Shown here: positions 47,722 through 57,443 of the stretch, piece after piece | Layout of the letters: each line of letters begins with the position of its first letter | Numbering within the stretch: position 1 is the first letter of the stretch | NCBI RefSeq assembly: GCF_900091505.1 | Contig: NZ_LT607409.1 | Coordinates: forward strand, 1-64,000 | Source: Micromonospora chokoriensis | GTDB taxonomy: Bacteria > Actinomycetota > Actinomycetes > Mycobacteriales > Micromonosporaceae | Direction of reading: 5' to 3' | Length of the DNA stretch: 64,000 bases | Program-made: the position numbers and the translations under genes | The notes under the pieces: generated by a model | Database searches by the model: none | What the model was told of the DNA's origin: nothing | The model's input: only the letters and a program-made list of their open reading frames with translations

Positions 47722-48837
47722 GTGTCAACAAAGGAACTGGACGCACCGCAGGCCTTCCCGGGAATCGCCGCAACAGTGACCGCCATGCCCCGGAAGCGTT
47801 GGCGCTCGGTGGCCCGCCGGGTCCTCATGGGCCTGCTGCTGGTGGTGACCGTGGTCTTCATCGTGCTCGCGCTGCGCGGTCAGGACTGGTCCACGGTCGC
47901 CGGCACGCTACGCGGGCAACGGCCCGGCTTCGTCGTGACGATGGCGGCGTTGGCCGTCCTGGCCAATGCCGCCGGTCTGGTCGCCACGATGGTCTCCTGG
48001 CGGGCCATGCTCGCCGGCGTCGGGGAGCGGGTCGCCGCCGTGGACGCGGCCCGGATCTTCTACTTCGGACAGTTCGTCAAGTACGTGCCCGGCAAGGTGA
48101 TGGGTTTCCTGGTCAGCGTCGAGATGGGCAGGGCCGTCGGCGTACCGGCGGGCCGGATGAGCGCGGCCTGGCTGCTGGCCCTGGTGGTGAGCCTGCTGAC
48201 CGGCGCCACCGTGGGGCTGGCCGCCGGACCGGAGGTGTTCGGCGCGTCGTCCGGCTGGCTCCTGCTGGCCGTTCTGCCGGTGGCCGCGGTCCTGGTCCGC
48301 CCCGGTCTGGTGGGCGGGGCCGCGACCCTGCTCGGCCGGCTGCGCCGCCGTCCGGAGCCGTCGACGGCGATCTGCGGCACCGGCATCCGGCAGGCGGTCG
48401 TCGCCCAGCTGCTGGCGTGGGTGATCGGGGGCGCCCACCTGTGGGTCCTCGCCGTGGCGATGGGGGCGCCGCCGCTGCGTGCGCTGCCGCTCTGCCTCGG
48501 CGCGTTCGGCCTTGGCGCGGTCGCCGGGGTGATCGCCGTCTTCGCTCCCGACGGCATCGGCGTCCGGGAGGTGGTGGTCACGGCCGCGCTCAGTGTCATC
48601 CTGCCGGTTCCGGTGGCCGGGGTGGTGGCGCTGGTCAGCCGGGTCGTGGTGACGCTGAGCGAACTCGCCACCGCGGGGGTCGGTCTGCTGGTGACCGCGG
48701 CGATCATCCGGCGGCGACGGACGGCGGCACCTCCTGCCGTGCCCACGGTGGCGGTGGCGATGGGTCCGGAGCACACGAATGCCGGTTCACCGGCCCCCAA
48801 GAAATCGCCAAGAAAATGGTCACAGGCGAACCACTAA
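47722..48837 (+). CDS. YbhN/LPG-synthase-TM family membrane protein
   Basis: The 371-residue protein has about eight membrane segments with family marks: SWRAMLAGVG, RIFYFGQFVKYVPGKVMGF, and the later FAPDGIGVREVVVTAALSVI. UPF0104/YbhN members are the transmembrane part of lysyl-PG synthases or stand alone near glycan genes, where a lipid-linked-sugar transport role is suspected. The GTG at 47722 follows GGAGAAGG and is preferred; an in-frame GTG at 47677 overlaps the SARP stop. The basic C-terminal tail is variable. Confidence 0.87.
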   Translation: MSTKELDAPQAFPGIAATVTAMPRKRWRSVARRVLMGLLLVVTVVFIVLALRGQDWSTVAGTLRGQRPGFVVTMAALAVLANAAGLVATMVSWRAMLAGVGERVAAVDAARIFYFGQFVKYVPGKVMGFLVSVEMGRAVGVPAGRMSAAWLLALVVSLLTGATVGLAAGPEVFGASSGWLLLAVLPVAAVLVRPGLVGGAATLLGRLRRRPEPSTAICGTGIRQAVVAQLLAWVIGGAHLWVLAVAMGAPPLRALPLCLGAFGLGAVAGVIAVFAPDGIGVREVVVTAALSVILPVPVAGVVALVSRVVVTLSELATAGVGLLVTAAIIRRRRTAAPPAVPTVAVAMGPEHTNAGSPAPKKSPRKWSQANH

Positions 48838-48892
48838 TGTCCTCAGGTATTAGGCAGTCGGCCGTAGCGATACCTCAGAGAATGCGGTACCC

Positions 48893-50035
48893 ATGCCGGA
48901 CAGGAAATACGATCTGACGCTAGCGGCCACCCACTACGAGCCGTACGTCAGCGGATTCACGCAGACCGCACGCAGCATCGCCGAGGGAATGGCCAATCGG
49001 GGTTGGCGGGTCGCCGTCGTCACCGCCCAGCACGATCCCGAGCTGCCGCTGCGGGACACCGTCGGCGGGGTGGACATCTACCGCTCCCCGGTGCTGATGC
49101 GGGCGAGCCGGGCGATCGTCGCCCCTCGCTACCCGATCCTGGCCGGCCAGCTGGCGCGCAAGTCGTCGCTGCTGCACCTCAACCTGCCGATGCCGGCGGC
49201 GGCCCTGCTGATACCGCTGGCCCGCCGCGTACCGGTGGTGAGCATGCTGCACAGCGACCCGCACCTGCCGGCGGGCTGGTCGGGCCGGGCCTTCGCGCGC
49301 GCCTCGGACGTCTCCTCCCGAGCGGCCATCCGCCGCTCCGCCGCCGTGGTGGCGAGCAGCCACGACCAGGCACACGCCTCGCGGTTCTGGCCGGTCATCC
49401 GCAACCGCAACTTCACCCCGATCGCGCCGCCGTGCCTGGACCGGCGGGGCGGTGAGCCCCGATACCGGGAGACCGGCGGCCTGCACGTCGGTTTCCTGGG
49501 CCGGATCGTGGCGGACATGGGCATCGGCTACCTGGTCCGGGCCTTCCAGCGGATCGCCGACCCCGACGCCCGGCTGTTGATCGCGGGCAACTACCACGAG
49601 GTGACCGGTGGCGATCTGACGGCGGTGCAGTCCGAGATCGATCGGGACAGTCGGGTTCGGATCCTCGGCGAGCTGCGCGGCCGAGAGGTCAACGACTTCT
49701 ATGCCTCGGTCGACGTGTTCGCGCTGCCGGCGGTCGCCAGTTCGTTCGGCACCGTACTGGCCGAGGCGATGATGAGCGGCATCCCGTCGGTGACGACCGA
49801 TCTTCCCGGCAACCGTTACCCCGTGGCCGCGACCGGATTCGGCCGAGTGGTTCCGCCCCGGGATCCACAAGCGCTGGAACGGGCCATCTCCGAACTGGCG
49901 GCGGTACCGCGGCCCTGGAAGGAGCAGAAGGCCCGGGCGGCACGGGCGCGCTTCTCCGTGGCGGCGTCGCTGGACGCGTACGAGGTTCTCTTCACCACCC
50001 TTCGCGGACGCACCGCGACACGGCAACACCGATGA
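48893..50035 (+). CDS. Glycosyltransferase family 4, first Glu of E-x7-E replaced
   Basis: The 380-residue paralogue of the GT4 at 39698-40846 has the same N-terminal HYEPYVSGFTQTARSIAEGM and LHVGFLGRIVADMGIGYLVR. In the donor site the motif reads VASSFGTVLAEAMMSGIPSV, so the first Glu of E-x7-E is Ser while the second is kept. The change may alter donor choice or lower activity. A weak GGTACCC-type upstream region precedes the ATG. It is followed 22 bp later by a GT2 gene. Confidence 0.88.
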   Translation: MPDRKYDLTLAATHYEPYVSGFTQTARSIAEGMANRGWRVAVVTAQHDPELPLRDTVGGVDIYRSPVLMRASRAIVAPRYPILAGQLARKSSLLHLNLPMPAAALLIPLARRVPVVSMLHSDPHLPAGWSGRAFARASDVSSRAAIRRSAAVVASSHDQAHASRFWPVIRNRNFTPIAPPCLDRRGGEPRYRETGGLHVGFLGRIVADMGIGYLVRAFQRIADPDARLLIAGNYHEVTGGDLTAVQSEIDRDSRVRILGELRGREVNDFYASVDVFALPAVASSFGTVLAEAMMSGIPSVTTDLPGNRYPVAATGFGRVVPPRDPQALERAISELAAVPRPWKEQKARAARARFSVAASLDAYEVLFTTLRGRTATRQHR

Positions 50036-50057
50036 AACAAAGAAAGGTTGGAGCCCG

Positions 50058-51071
50058 ATGAATGAACAGCCACTCGTCTCCGTGATCATTCCGAACTACA
50101 ACTACGCCAGCACCATCGGCGAGTGCATCAGAGCGGCGAAGAACCAGACCTACCCGGCCGTCGAGGTGATCGTGGCCGACGACGCGAGCACGGACGACTC
50201 GGTGGCGATCGCCAGGGCGCTCGACGTCACGGTGCTGCAGGTGCCGGTCAACAGCGGCGTCTCCACTGCGCGGAACCTCGGCGCCCGGCACGCCAAGGGT
50301 GAGGTCCTGTTCTTTGTGGACTCCGACGTCGCGCTCGATCCCGACGCGGTCGAGCGGGCGGTCGACCACCTGCGGGAAGAGCCGCGACTCGGTGCGATCT
50401 GCGGCATGTACCGGGCCGAGCCGATGTTTCCCGACAGCCTGGTCAAGCGCTACCGCGCCATCCAGCAGTACGTCTGGTTCTGCGAGGTCGAGGGCGCCAT
50501 CCCGGGTCTGCACTCGGCTCTCTTCGCGATAAAGAAGGAGACGTTCCTGGAGATCGGCGAGTTCAACGACCGACTCCGCTGGACCGAGGAGCAGGACTAC
50601 GGCTTCCGGCTCAACGCCCGGTACGAGGTCAAAGCCGTACCCACCATCCGGGGACGACACGACCACGACGGCACGATGCGGGTGATGCTGACCAAGGTGT
50701 TCAACCGCACCCGGCTCGGCGCGCCGAACTGGCTGCGACTGAACAAGCTTCCGGGCGGTGCCGGAACCGGATATCGGGCACTGGGCAGCGCCTTCCTTCT
50801 CGCGGCGGTGATCACGCTGGTCTCGTCGGTGCTCCTCGGTCCCTGGGCCCTCCTCGCCGCCGCGGTGCTGACCGGGATCAGCATCGGGCTCGACAAGCGC
50901 ACCTACGGCTACGCCTATCGTCACCACGGAATCCTTTTTGGACTACAATTCACGGTGCTTCACCTATTGGTGACGCTCACCTCGGCGGTGGCAGCCAGCA
51001 TCGGCATTCTGCAGGGTCTGCTGTTCCCCCGCATGACGCAGCGGCTCTACCGCGTCGAGAACCCCGCCTGA
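50058..51071 (+). CDS. Glycosyltransferase family 2
   Basis: The 337-residue protein has VSVIIPNYNYASTIGECIRA, VIVADDASTDDS, the DxD in VLFFVDSDVALDPD, and RWTEEQDYGFRLNA in place of the NEDHEF motif of its paralogue at 44741. Two or three C-terminal hydrophobic segments suggest a membrane anchor. AGAAAGG lies upstream of the ATG. Two GT2 and two GT4 paralogues in one locus suggest a repeating or stepwise glycan with at least two transfer reactions of each kind. Confidence 0.9.
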   Translation: MNEQPLVSVIIPNYNYASTIGECIRAAKNQTYPAVEVIVADDASTDDSVAIARALDVTVLQVPVNSGVSTARNLGARHAKGEVLFFVDSDVALDPDAVERAVDHLREEPRLGAICGMYRAEPMFPDSLVKRYRAIQQYVWFCEVEGAIPGLHSALFAIKKETFLEIGEFNDRLRWTEEQDYGFRLNARYEVKAVPTIRGRHDHDGTMRVMLTKVFNRTRLGAPNWLRLNKLPGGAGTGYRALGSAFLLAAVITLVSSVLLGPWALLAAAVLTGISIGLDKRTYGYAYRHHGILFGLQFTVLHLLVTLTSAVAASIGILQGLLFPRMTQRLYRVENPA

Positions 51072-51114
51072 CCCCACGCGCCAGCAGTAACGGTGCCCGA
51101 CCGGAAAGTTGAAC

Positions 51115-52053
51115 ATGACTCTTTCTGATCAGCCTGACGACCTGGGTTTCGGGATCGACAGCACAGCGACCGAGGTACTCGCCGGCATGGATCTCTCCGG
51201 CAGGTTCGCCATCGTCACCGGCGGATACTCCGGCCTGGGCCTGGCGACCACCCGCGCCCTCGCCGCCGCCGGCGCCCGGGTCCTCGTTCCGGCCCGCCGT
51301 ACGGACGTCGCGCGGGAGGCGGTCGCGGGAATCGCCGGCGTGGAGGTCGACGAACTCGACCTCGCCGACCTCGGCAGCGTCCGGAACTTCGCCGACCGCG
51401 TCCTCGACGCGGGTCGCCCCATCGACATCCTGATCAACAATGCGGGCATCATGGCCACCCCGCTGACCCGAGTGGGCGAGGGCTGGGAGGCTCAGTTCGC
51501 GACCAACCACCTGGGGCACTACGCCCTGGTCAACCGGCTCTGGCCGGCGCTGACCGCAAACGGCGGCGCGCGCGTCGTCGTCGTCGCCTCGGGCGCCGGG
51601 GAGACCCCGCGCATCAACTGGGACGACGTGCACTTCGAGAACGGCTACGACAAGTGGGCGGCGTACAGCCAGTCGAAGTCGGCCAACATCCTCTTCGCCG
51701 CCGAACTCGACAGGCTGGGCCGGGCAGCCGGGGTGCGGGCCTTCTCGGTGAACCCCGGCTACATCCTCACCCCGTTGCAGCGGCACCTCTCCAAGGAGGA
51801 GATGGTCGGCGCCGGCTGGATCGACGAGAACGGCACCGCACTGCTGCCCGAGTTCCGGGCACCCGAGCAGGGCGCCGCGACCCAGGTCTGGGCCGCGACG
51901 TCACCGCGCCTGGCGGACGCGGGCGGTGGTTACTGCCAGGCGTGCACGGTGGTCAAGACCTTCGACGGCCCCGCCGACCGCGAGGCGGCCGAGCGGCTCT
52001 GGGCGTTGTCGGCCGAGTTGACCGGCGTGGACGCGTTCGGCAAGTCCGAGTAG
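51115..52053 (+). CDS. Short-chain dehydrogenase/reductase
   Basis: This 312-residue classical SDR has the cofactor motif IVTGGYSGLGLATTRALA, ILINNAGIMA, a catalytic region with VVVASGAGE and AYSQSKSANILFAAEL (Tyr-x3-Lys). The sequence is like actinobacterial retinol-dehydrogenase-type oxidoreductases. Substrate unknown. GGAAAG precedes the ATG at 51115. It is the last plus-strand gene of the locus and is followed by a hairpin, so it may belong to the same transcript. Confidence 0.88.
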   Translation: MTLSDQPDDLGFGIDSTATEVLAGMDLSGRFAIVTGGYSGLGLATTRALAAAGARVLVPARRTDVAREAVAGIAGVEVDELDLADLGSVRNFADRVLDAGRPIDILINNAGIMATPLTRVGEGWEAQFATNHLGHYALVNRLWPALTANGGARVVVVASGAGETPRINWDDVHFENGYDKWAAYSQSKSANILFAAELDRLGRAAGVRAFSVNPGYILTPLQRHLSKEEMVGAGWIDENGTALLPEFRAPEQGAATQVWAATSPRLADAGGGYCQACTVVKTFDGPADREAAERLWALSAELTGVDAFGKSE

Positions 52054-52097
52054 TCGGAACGGCGGGCCGGTTGCCAGCCCGCCGGGACGTGACACGC

Positions 52098-52127
52098 GGG
52101 GTGGACCCGGCCGGCCGGGTCCACCCC
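52098..52127. terminator. Hairpin terminator after the SDR gene
   Basis: A perfect 13-bp stem (52098-52110 / 52115-52127) with a CCGG loop begins 44 bp past the SDR stop. It lies between the plus-strand locus and the convergent ABC transporter genes. Confidence 0.75.
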
Positions 52128-52595
52128 CACTCGACCCGCCACCCGCCGCCACACCACCAGCCGGGCCGGCGACCGATGACACGGCCGGCGTAGCGGCGAT
52201 TTCCCGGTGGCCTGTGCCGCACGTACGCATCGATGATGCCGTTACCGTCGCCGCGGAATCGCCCTTGGATCACCTGGACGATCTGCTTCGGATCGTCGAC
52301 CGACCGATCGCCGGGCGGGGCGCACGTCGCCAACTGGCGTCCCTGCCAGGAACCCAGGCCAGCACCCCATGGCGGCGAGCGCTGCGCGGAGTCGACGAAC
52401 ACATCCGCCGGCTCCGGTGATCTGGGTCCGGCTTGCGGGGACGACCCGGCAAGCCGGACCGATCCGCCCGCGGCGTCGGGCGACGAGAGGCCCCGCCTGC
52501 TCACCGACCATCGCGGTGGCCGTACCGACCCTCGACACGTCTCGAAATGACGGAGAATGACGACCACCGCCGCCGATCTGACGAAGCCTCGATGA
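52128..52595. other. Gene-free junction between the two half-loci
   Basis: Several short ORFs cross this 468-bp stretch on both strands, but none has a ribosome site or a recognisable sequence. It may be a recombination junction between the glycan locus and the oxygenase/ABC gene set. Confidence 0.4.
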
Positions 52596-54380
52596 TCAGC
52601 GATATGCGTCCGCCTGCAGGCTGAAGAACTCGGCGTACATCCCGCTGAGCGCCAGCAGCTCGTCGTGGCTGCCGGACTCTGCGATCCGTCCGTTCGACAC
52701 GACCAGGATCAAGTCAGCCATCCGAACGGTCGAGAACCGGTGTGACACGAAGACGGTGACGCCGCCGGTACGGATCCCCACGTCACGCGCCGCGTCGGAG
52801 TACCGCGCGAACAAGGCGTGCTCGGTCAGTGGGTCCAAGGCGGCGGCGGGCTCGTCGAGCAACAGCAGCAGCGGATCGTCGCGCATCATCGACCGGCTCA
52901 ACGCGATGCGCTGCCACTGCCCGCCCGACAGTTCAGCGCCGTTGTCGTAGGACTTGCCAAGGTAGGTCTCCAGGCCGATCGGCAGCCGGTCGATCACCCC
53001 CTCCGCGTCTGCTCGCCGGATTGCCCGCTCCACCGCGCCCGGTTCGTCGAGTCGAGGCAGGTCACCGAGGCCGATGCTGCTTCTGGCCCGCAGCTCCAGC
53101 CGGATGTAGTCCTGGAAGCTGGCGGAGATCCGCTGGCGCCAGCCCAGCGGGTCGAGCCGTCGCAGGTCGGCGCCGTCTATGGTGATCTCGCCTGCGGTCG
53201 GCCGGTAGAACTGGCAGAGCAGCTTGACCAGGGTGGACTTGCCGGAACCGTTGTCGCCGACGATAGCGACGATCGTGCCGGAAGGGATGCGCATGCTGAG
53301 GCCCTGCAGCACGTCGGTGTCGGTGCCCGGGTAGCGGAACGCGACGTCACGCAACTCGATGCCGTCGGTGAGGACGGCGGGCGGTGTCTGGTCAGCCGGC
53401 GGGCCGGGTTCCGGCGGCGTGGCATCGCGGATCCAACTCAACCAGCCGAAGGCGCGGGCGTTGCGTTGCAGCGCCTGGGCGAGCGCGACGGCGCCGGCAG
53501 CCTGCGCGTTGGTCTGCACGGCCAGCGTGATGGCGAGGACAACGTCGCCGACGGTGCGCTCGCCGCTGATAGCGGCGCGGACGACCAGGACGATGGAGCC
53601 GATGTATCCGAGAGCGAAGATCAGCTGACCGGTGAGCCGCAGGGCAGCGCCGGCGAGTTCAGCCCGGCGCAATCGGCTGTCCACCTCACGGCGGACCGCC
53701 CCATGGCGGCGGCGGAGCTCTCCGCCGAGCCCGAAGAGCCGAATCTCCTTGGCGGCGGTCGAGCTGAGGGCCAGATCGAAGAGGTGCCAGCTCATGCGGG
53801 TCGACTCGGCGGTCGCGAGTTCGGCACGTTCCAGTCGCTTCTCGGCCAGCCGCCCGGCGATCAGCGGGGGGACGCCGAAGATCGGCAGCAGGAGCAGCCA
53901 CGGCTCGATGCGGGCAAGCAGCAGGGCGGTCAGGGCGATCTGGGTGAGTAGCACCCCGATCGTCAGGACGGTCTGCACGCTCTGGCCCAGCGTCCACGAC
54001 TGCTGTCGGAGCAGTTCGAAGCGATCTGCGGCGTCCCGCCGTTCGTGCAGCGCCAGCCCGACCGGTCCGTGCGCCAGGTCTCCGAGCTGACGTTCGGTGT
54101 CCTGCTTGTGCAGATCACCGAGCTCGAAGAAGAAGATGTGGGCGAAGTGCTCCATCGTCAAGCTGAGCAGGACACTCACGGCGGCCACCGCCGCCGTCCA
54201 GACCGCGACATCGGTCCGCCGGTCGAGGGCCGCGTCGACCGCCACACCCAGAAAAAGCGCCAGTAGGGGTCCACTCACGGCGCCGAGCATCATCAACAGG
54301 GCGGCGGTGATCAGCCTTCCCGGGCTGAGCCGCCACGCCGAGGCCAGCGTCGCGCCGACACTGCGCAGTACCTTATTCAC
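52596..54380 (-). CDS. ABC exporter half-transporter (TMD-NBD), partner B
   Basis: The 594-residue protein fuses a six-helix exporter domain (about 20-310) to an ATPase with Walker A GDNGSGKST near 370, signature ELSGGQWQRIALSRSM, Walker B LLLLLDEPAAALDP and HRFSTVRMADLI. The GTG start lies inside the upstream transporter gene (8-bp overlap), so the two probably form a heterodimer. It could export a glycosylated metabolite, peptide or lipid-linked product made by the upstream genes. It ends at the convergent junction. Confidence 0.9.
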   Translation of the reverse strand: MNKVLRSVGATLASAWRLSPGRLITAALLMMLGAVSGPLLALFLGVAVDAALDRRTDVAVWTAAVAAVSVLLSLTMEHFAHIFFFELGDLHKQDTERQLGDLAHGPVGLALHERRDAADRFELLRQQSWTLGQSVQTVLTIGVLLTQIALTALLLARIEPWLLLLPIFGVPPLIAGRLAEKRLERAELATAESTRMSWHLFDLALSSTAAKEIRLFGLGGELRRRHGAVRREVDSRLRRAELAGAALRLTGQLIFALGYIGSIVLVVRAAISGERTVGDVVLAITLAVQTNAQAAGAVALAQALQRNARAFGWLSWIRDATPPEPGPPADQTPPAVLTDGIELRDVAFRYPGTDTDVLQGLSMRIPSGTIVAIVGDNGSGKSTLVKLLCQFYRPTAGEITIDGADLRRLDPLGWRQRISASFQDYIRLELRARSSIGLGDLPRLDEPGAVERAIRRADAEGVIDRLPIGLETYLGKSYDNGAELSGGQWQRIALSRSMMRDDPLLLLLDEPAAALDPLTEHALFARYSDAARDVGIRTGGVTVFVSHRFSTVRMADLILVVSNGRIAESGSHDELLALSGMYAEFFSLQADAYR

Positions 54381-56274
54381 CGCTTCCTACCTCTTCCTCG
54401 GTGAACCGTGCGGCCTGCAGCCGAAACAGCTCCGCATAGCGACCGTCGAGGGCGAGCAGCTCTTCGTGAGTGCCCTGCTCGACGACGCGACCGTGTTCCA
54501 GCACGACGATCCGGTCGGCACGGCGCACCGTGGAGAACCGATGCGATATGACAACGCTGGTGACTCCCCGGGTAAGGTCGAGGAACCGCTCGAAGAACGC
54601 CACCTCCGACCGCACGTCCAGGTTGGCTGTCGGCTCGTCGAGGACGAGAATGCTGGCGCCACCCTCGACGGCGACGAGAGCACGGGCGATCGCGATGCGC
54701 TGCCACTGCCCGCCGGACAGTTCGGCGCCGCCGGCGTATCGCCGCGACAGTGGAGTCTCCAGGCCGCGGGGGAGATGGTCGACGAAATCCGCCGCCCCGG
54801 CCTTCTCCAGGGCGGCCCGGACCGCCTTGTCGGCACGCTTCGGCTCCGCGAGCATCTCGATCGCGCCGAAAGCGATGTTGTCGCGCACCGGCAACTCGAA
54901 GTGGGTGAAGTCCTGGAAGATCGCGGCAACCCGGCGCTGCCACGCCGTGGTGGGAAAGGTCCGAATGTCGACGCCGTCAGCGGTGATCGCTCCGGCCGTC
55001 GGTTCGTAGAGCCGGGCCAACAGTTTCACGAGGGTCGTCTTGCCTGTGCCGTTGAGGCCGACGATCGCCAGCGACCGGCCTGCCTCGATGGTGAGATCGA
55101 GGTCGGTCAACACCGGCAGGCCGCCCGGGTAGGCGAAGGACACCTTGTCGAATCGCAGCACCGTCCTGGGCAGTCCAGCCGGATCACCCCGGCCGCTCTC
55201 GGTGGTGCGGGCGTCGGCTTCGCTCATCCTCTCGATCCGCTCCACCGACCGGTAGGCATTGAGGCCCTGCTCGGTCGCCACATCGGACTCGGCGATGAAC
55301 CCGCCGATCCTCATGGCGGCCAGGGACGCCTGGAATACGAGTATCAACCCGCCCAAGCCGAGCAGTCCGGCCGCCGTTGCCTGAGCCGCTCCCGTCAGCA
55401 GCGCGCCCAGCAGCACGAAGGCGACAAACACGTAGAGTATGTAGGGGCCGTAGAACAGCCGGCGCCGGGCCCGCCAGACCGGGAGCACGGCGTCCATGGC
55501 GGCCGTCGTATATTCCTGCTTCAACCAGGGCAGAAGGCCGAAGACCCGCAACTCCTTCGCCGCTGCGGGCTGGAGCAGCATGGTGCGGAGGTATTCGCTG
55601 CGGCGCCGCAGCCGAGCGGTGCTCCGAAAGACCTCGGTGAACACCGACAGGCCGAGTCGGTAGCCGAAACGGATCGTCAGGGCCGCGACGAGCAGAGCCG
55701 GCCCGGCCCACCACACGAAGACGACCGACGTGACCCCGGCGGCGAGCACGGTCTGCAGGTACCGCGAGATCAGCGCGATCTGACCGGCACCAGCGGCACC
55801 CGGCGACCACATCTCGGTCCGCAGCCGGTCCTTGGCGTCGGCGACGTGATCGAGCAGCTCCGGATCCTCCATGACAGCCACACCGCTGCTCGCCTGGGAG
55901 GCCGCCATCAACCGGTCACGGACGAGATCGTCGAGGCGGCGGCGGATCAGGTTGCCGAGCAGTTCCTGTACCGGCAGCAGCAGCTGCACTCCGAAGAACG
56001 CGGTCGCCGCGAGGATCAGGTTGGTCCGAAGGTCGCTCCAGGCCGCCGACCCGAGCCCGCCGGCTACCGCGTCCGGCACCCGGGCGACCACGGCCGAGGT
56101 GGCGAGGATGAACGCGACCGGCAGGACCCCCGCGGCGATCTGGATCATCACGGCGGACGAGACCAGCGACCAGCCGGCCTTGGGCACCAGGTGCAGAATT
56201 CTCATTCGCCCGCCGAGGCGCGATCTGTGACCGTGCACAAGCTCCGCCCACACAGACCTGTCGTGCATCGTCAT
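54373..56274 (-). CDS. ABC exporter half-transporter (TMD-NBD), partner A
   Basis: The roughly 633-residue exporter has an N-terminal membrane domain (six segments, about 20-330) and an ATPase with Walker A GLNGTGKTT near 410, signature ELSGGQWQRIAIARALV, Walker B ILVLDEPTANLDV and HRFSTVRRADRIV. The start at 56274 follows GGAAGG; the frame is open to 56358, so the N-terminus is uncertain. Both half-transporters keep full ATPase signatures. The pair follows a GT2 and oxygenase genes on the same strand. Confidence 0.9.
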   Translation of the reverse strand: MTMHDRSVWAELVHGHRSRLGGRMRILHLVPKAGWSLVSSAVMIQIAAGVLPVAFILATSAVVARVPDAVAGGLGSAAWSDLRTNLILAATAFFGVQLLLPVQELLGNLIRRRLDDLVRDRLMAASQASSGVAVMEDPELLDHVADAKDRLRTEMWSPGAAGAGQIALISRYLQTVLAAGVTSVVFVWWAGPALLVAALTIRFGYRLGLSVFTEVFRSTARLRRRSEYLRTMLLQPAAAKELRVFGLLPWLKQEYTTAAMDAVLPVWRARRRLFYGPYILYVFVAFVLLGALLTGAAQATAAGLLGLGGLILVFQASLAAMRIGGFIAESDVATEQGLNAYRSVERIERMSEADARTTESGRGDPAGLPRTVLRFDKVSFAYPGGLPVLTDLDLTIEAGRSLAIVGLNGTGKTTLVKLLARLYEPTAGAITADGVDIRTFPTTAWQRRVAAIFQDFTHFELPVRDNIAFGAIEMLAEPKRADKAVRAALEKAGAADFVDHLPRGLETPLSRRYAGGAELSGGQWQRIAIARALVAVEGGASILVLDEPTANLDVRSEVAFFERFLDLTRGVTSVVISHRFSTVRRADRIVVLEHGRVVEQGTHEELLALDGRYAELFRLQAARFTEEEVGSGE

Positions 56275-56397
56275 CACCAGGCGCCTTCCGTGCGGCTGTG
56301 AACCCTGTCGGCGCATGGCAGAGCCCTGCGCACGACGTGCTGAGATGTAGGCGAACACGTTGATGGATGAGTATCGGAACCGTCCGCCCCACTTCGC

Positions 56398-57342
56398 CTA
56401 GGCGACAGGAACGGAGAACTCGCCGTCCGCAACCTCCACACGCGCCCCGGGAGAGGCCGCGGGGGTGGACCTCGTGCACATCTCGAACTGCTCGTAGAGA
56501 TCGATCCAGTTGGCGCCGACGGCGGGGTTGAAGATTGGCGCAAGCATGGCCTGCAAGATCACCTCGGGAGCCTCCCTGTGCAGAGCGATGAATAGGCTCA
56601 AGTTCTTCAGCCAGCCCTCGTAGACAGGCTTGCTGGGGCGCAGAGGTGGCCCTTGATGGTAGGCGAAGCTTTCTTCGTCGAAGACGAGCTGCGTGCCGGA
56701 GCGCTCCAGCCTGTACCCCAACTCGGAATCCTCCAGGCCCCATCCCCGAAATTCCTCGTTGAATCCACCGACGCGCTTGTAGTCGACGCTTGGAACAGAG
56801 ACGTTGCAGGTGAAGAACAGATGCCAGGATGTCTTCAGACCGCCGCCGGTGCCGCTCAGTCGACTCAGCAGGTCCAGCCTGATGTCGCTCTTTATTATGC
56901 CGCCAAGAAATTCCTCGCTTCCGTCTTCCACAAAACGATCGTTGAACGCTCCCGGAAACCGCAGATACTTCCGGAAGCCGATGGCGGCCTTCTTCGCGGA
57001 GATAACTCGGTAGTGACGGAGATGCCGATCGACAAAGGTGGGCGGAACCAGTTGATCGCCGTCGACGAAAATCAGGATTTCGCCGGTCGCTTCTTCTGCA
57101 CCGCGATTTCTTGCGGCACTTCTGGAGGATGTTGCGGAACGAGGCAGATGCAGGTAGCGGAACCGGGAGTCCGCGCTCACGTGACGCTGCACCGTCTCTG
57201 CGGTCGAATCGGTCGATCCATCATCGACGACGAGCACTTCGAGGGAGTCGGAGACAGCCAGAATCTGTGCACGGAACGTGCGAAGGCACCTGTCCAGCAA
57301 CACGGACGAGTTGAATGTCGGCACAATCACTGAGGCCTTCAT
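56398..57342 (-). CDS. Glycosyltransferase family 2 (galactosyltransferase-like C-terminal region)
   Basis: The 314-residue GT-A enzyme has MKASVIVPTFNSSVLLDRCL, VLVVDDGSTDST, DxD in ILIFVDGDQLVPP, and GFNEEFRGWGLEDSELGYRL, the GWGxED motif found in chondroitin-polymerase and beta-galactosyltransferase-like proteins. There is no membrane segment. GGAGCC precedes the ATG. Its sequence is visibly AT-richer than its neighbours, with more A/T third positions, which hints at separate acquisition. The acceptor is unknown. Confidence 0.88.
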   Translation of the reverse strand: MKASVIVPTFNSSVLLDRCLRTFRAQILAVSDSLEVLVVDDGSTDSTAETVQRHVSADSRFRYLHLPRSATSSRSAARNRGAEEATGEILIFVDGDQLVPPTFVDRHLRHYRVISAKKAAIGFRKYLRFPGAFNDRFVEDGSEEFLGGIIKSDIRLDLLSRLSGTGGGLKTSWHLFFTCNVSVPSVDYKRVGGFNEEFRGWGLEDSELGYRLERSGTQLVFDEESFAYHQGPPLRPSKPVYEGWLKNLSLFIALHREAPEVILQAMLAPIFNPAVGANWIDLYEQFEMCTRSTPAASPGARVEVADGEFSVPVA

Positions 57343-57443
57343 CTACGGGCTCCATCTCAGAGCAGAAACCGGAATCCCCCACGCGGGAAGTTCGATGGTG
57401 AACCGCCGGCCGACAGCCGACGACCGACGGCGCTGCTGTCGGT

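Noticed and set aside
52200..52260. DGNGIIDA in a minus frame, like an EF-hand or dockerin loop
   Set aside because: It is a single match within a low-quality Arg/Pro/Gly frame with no second helix or start site.
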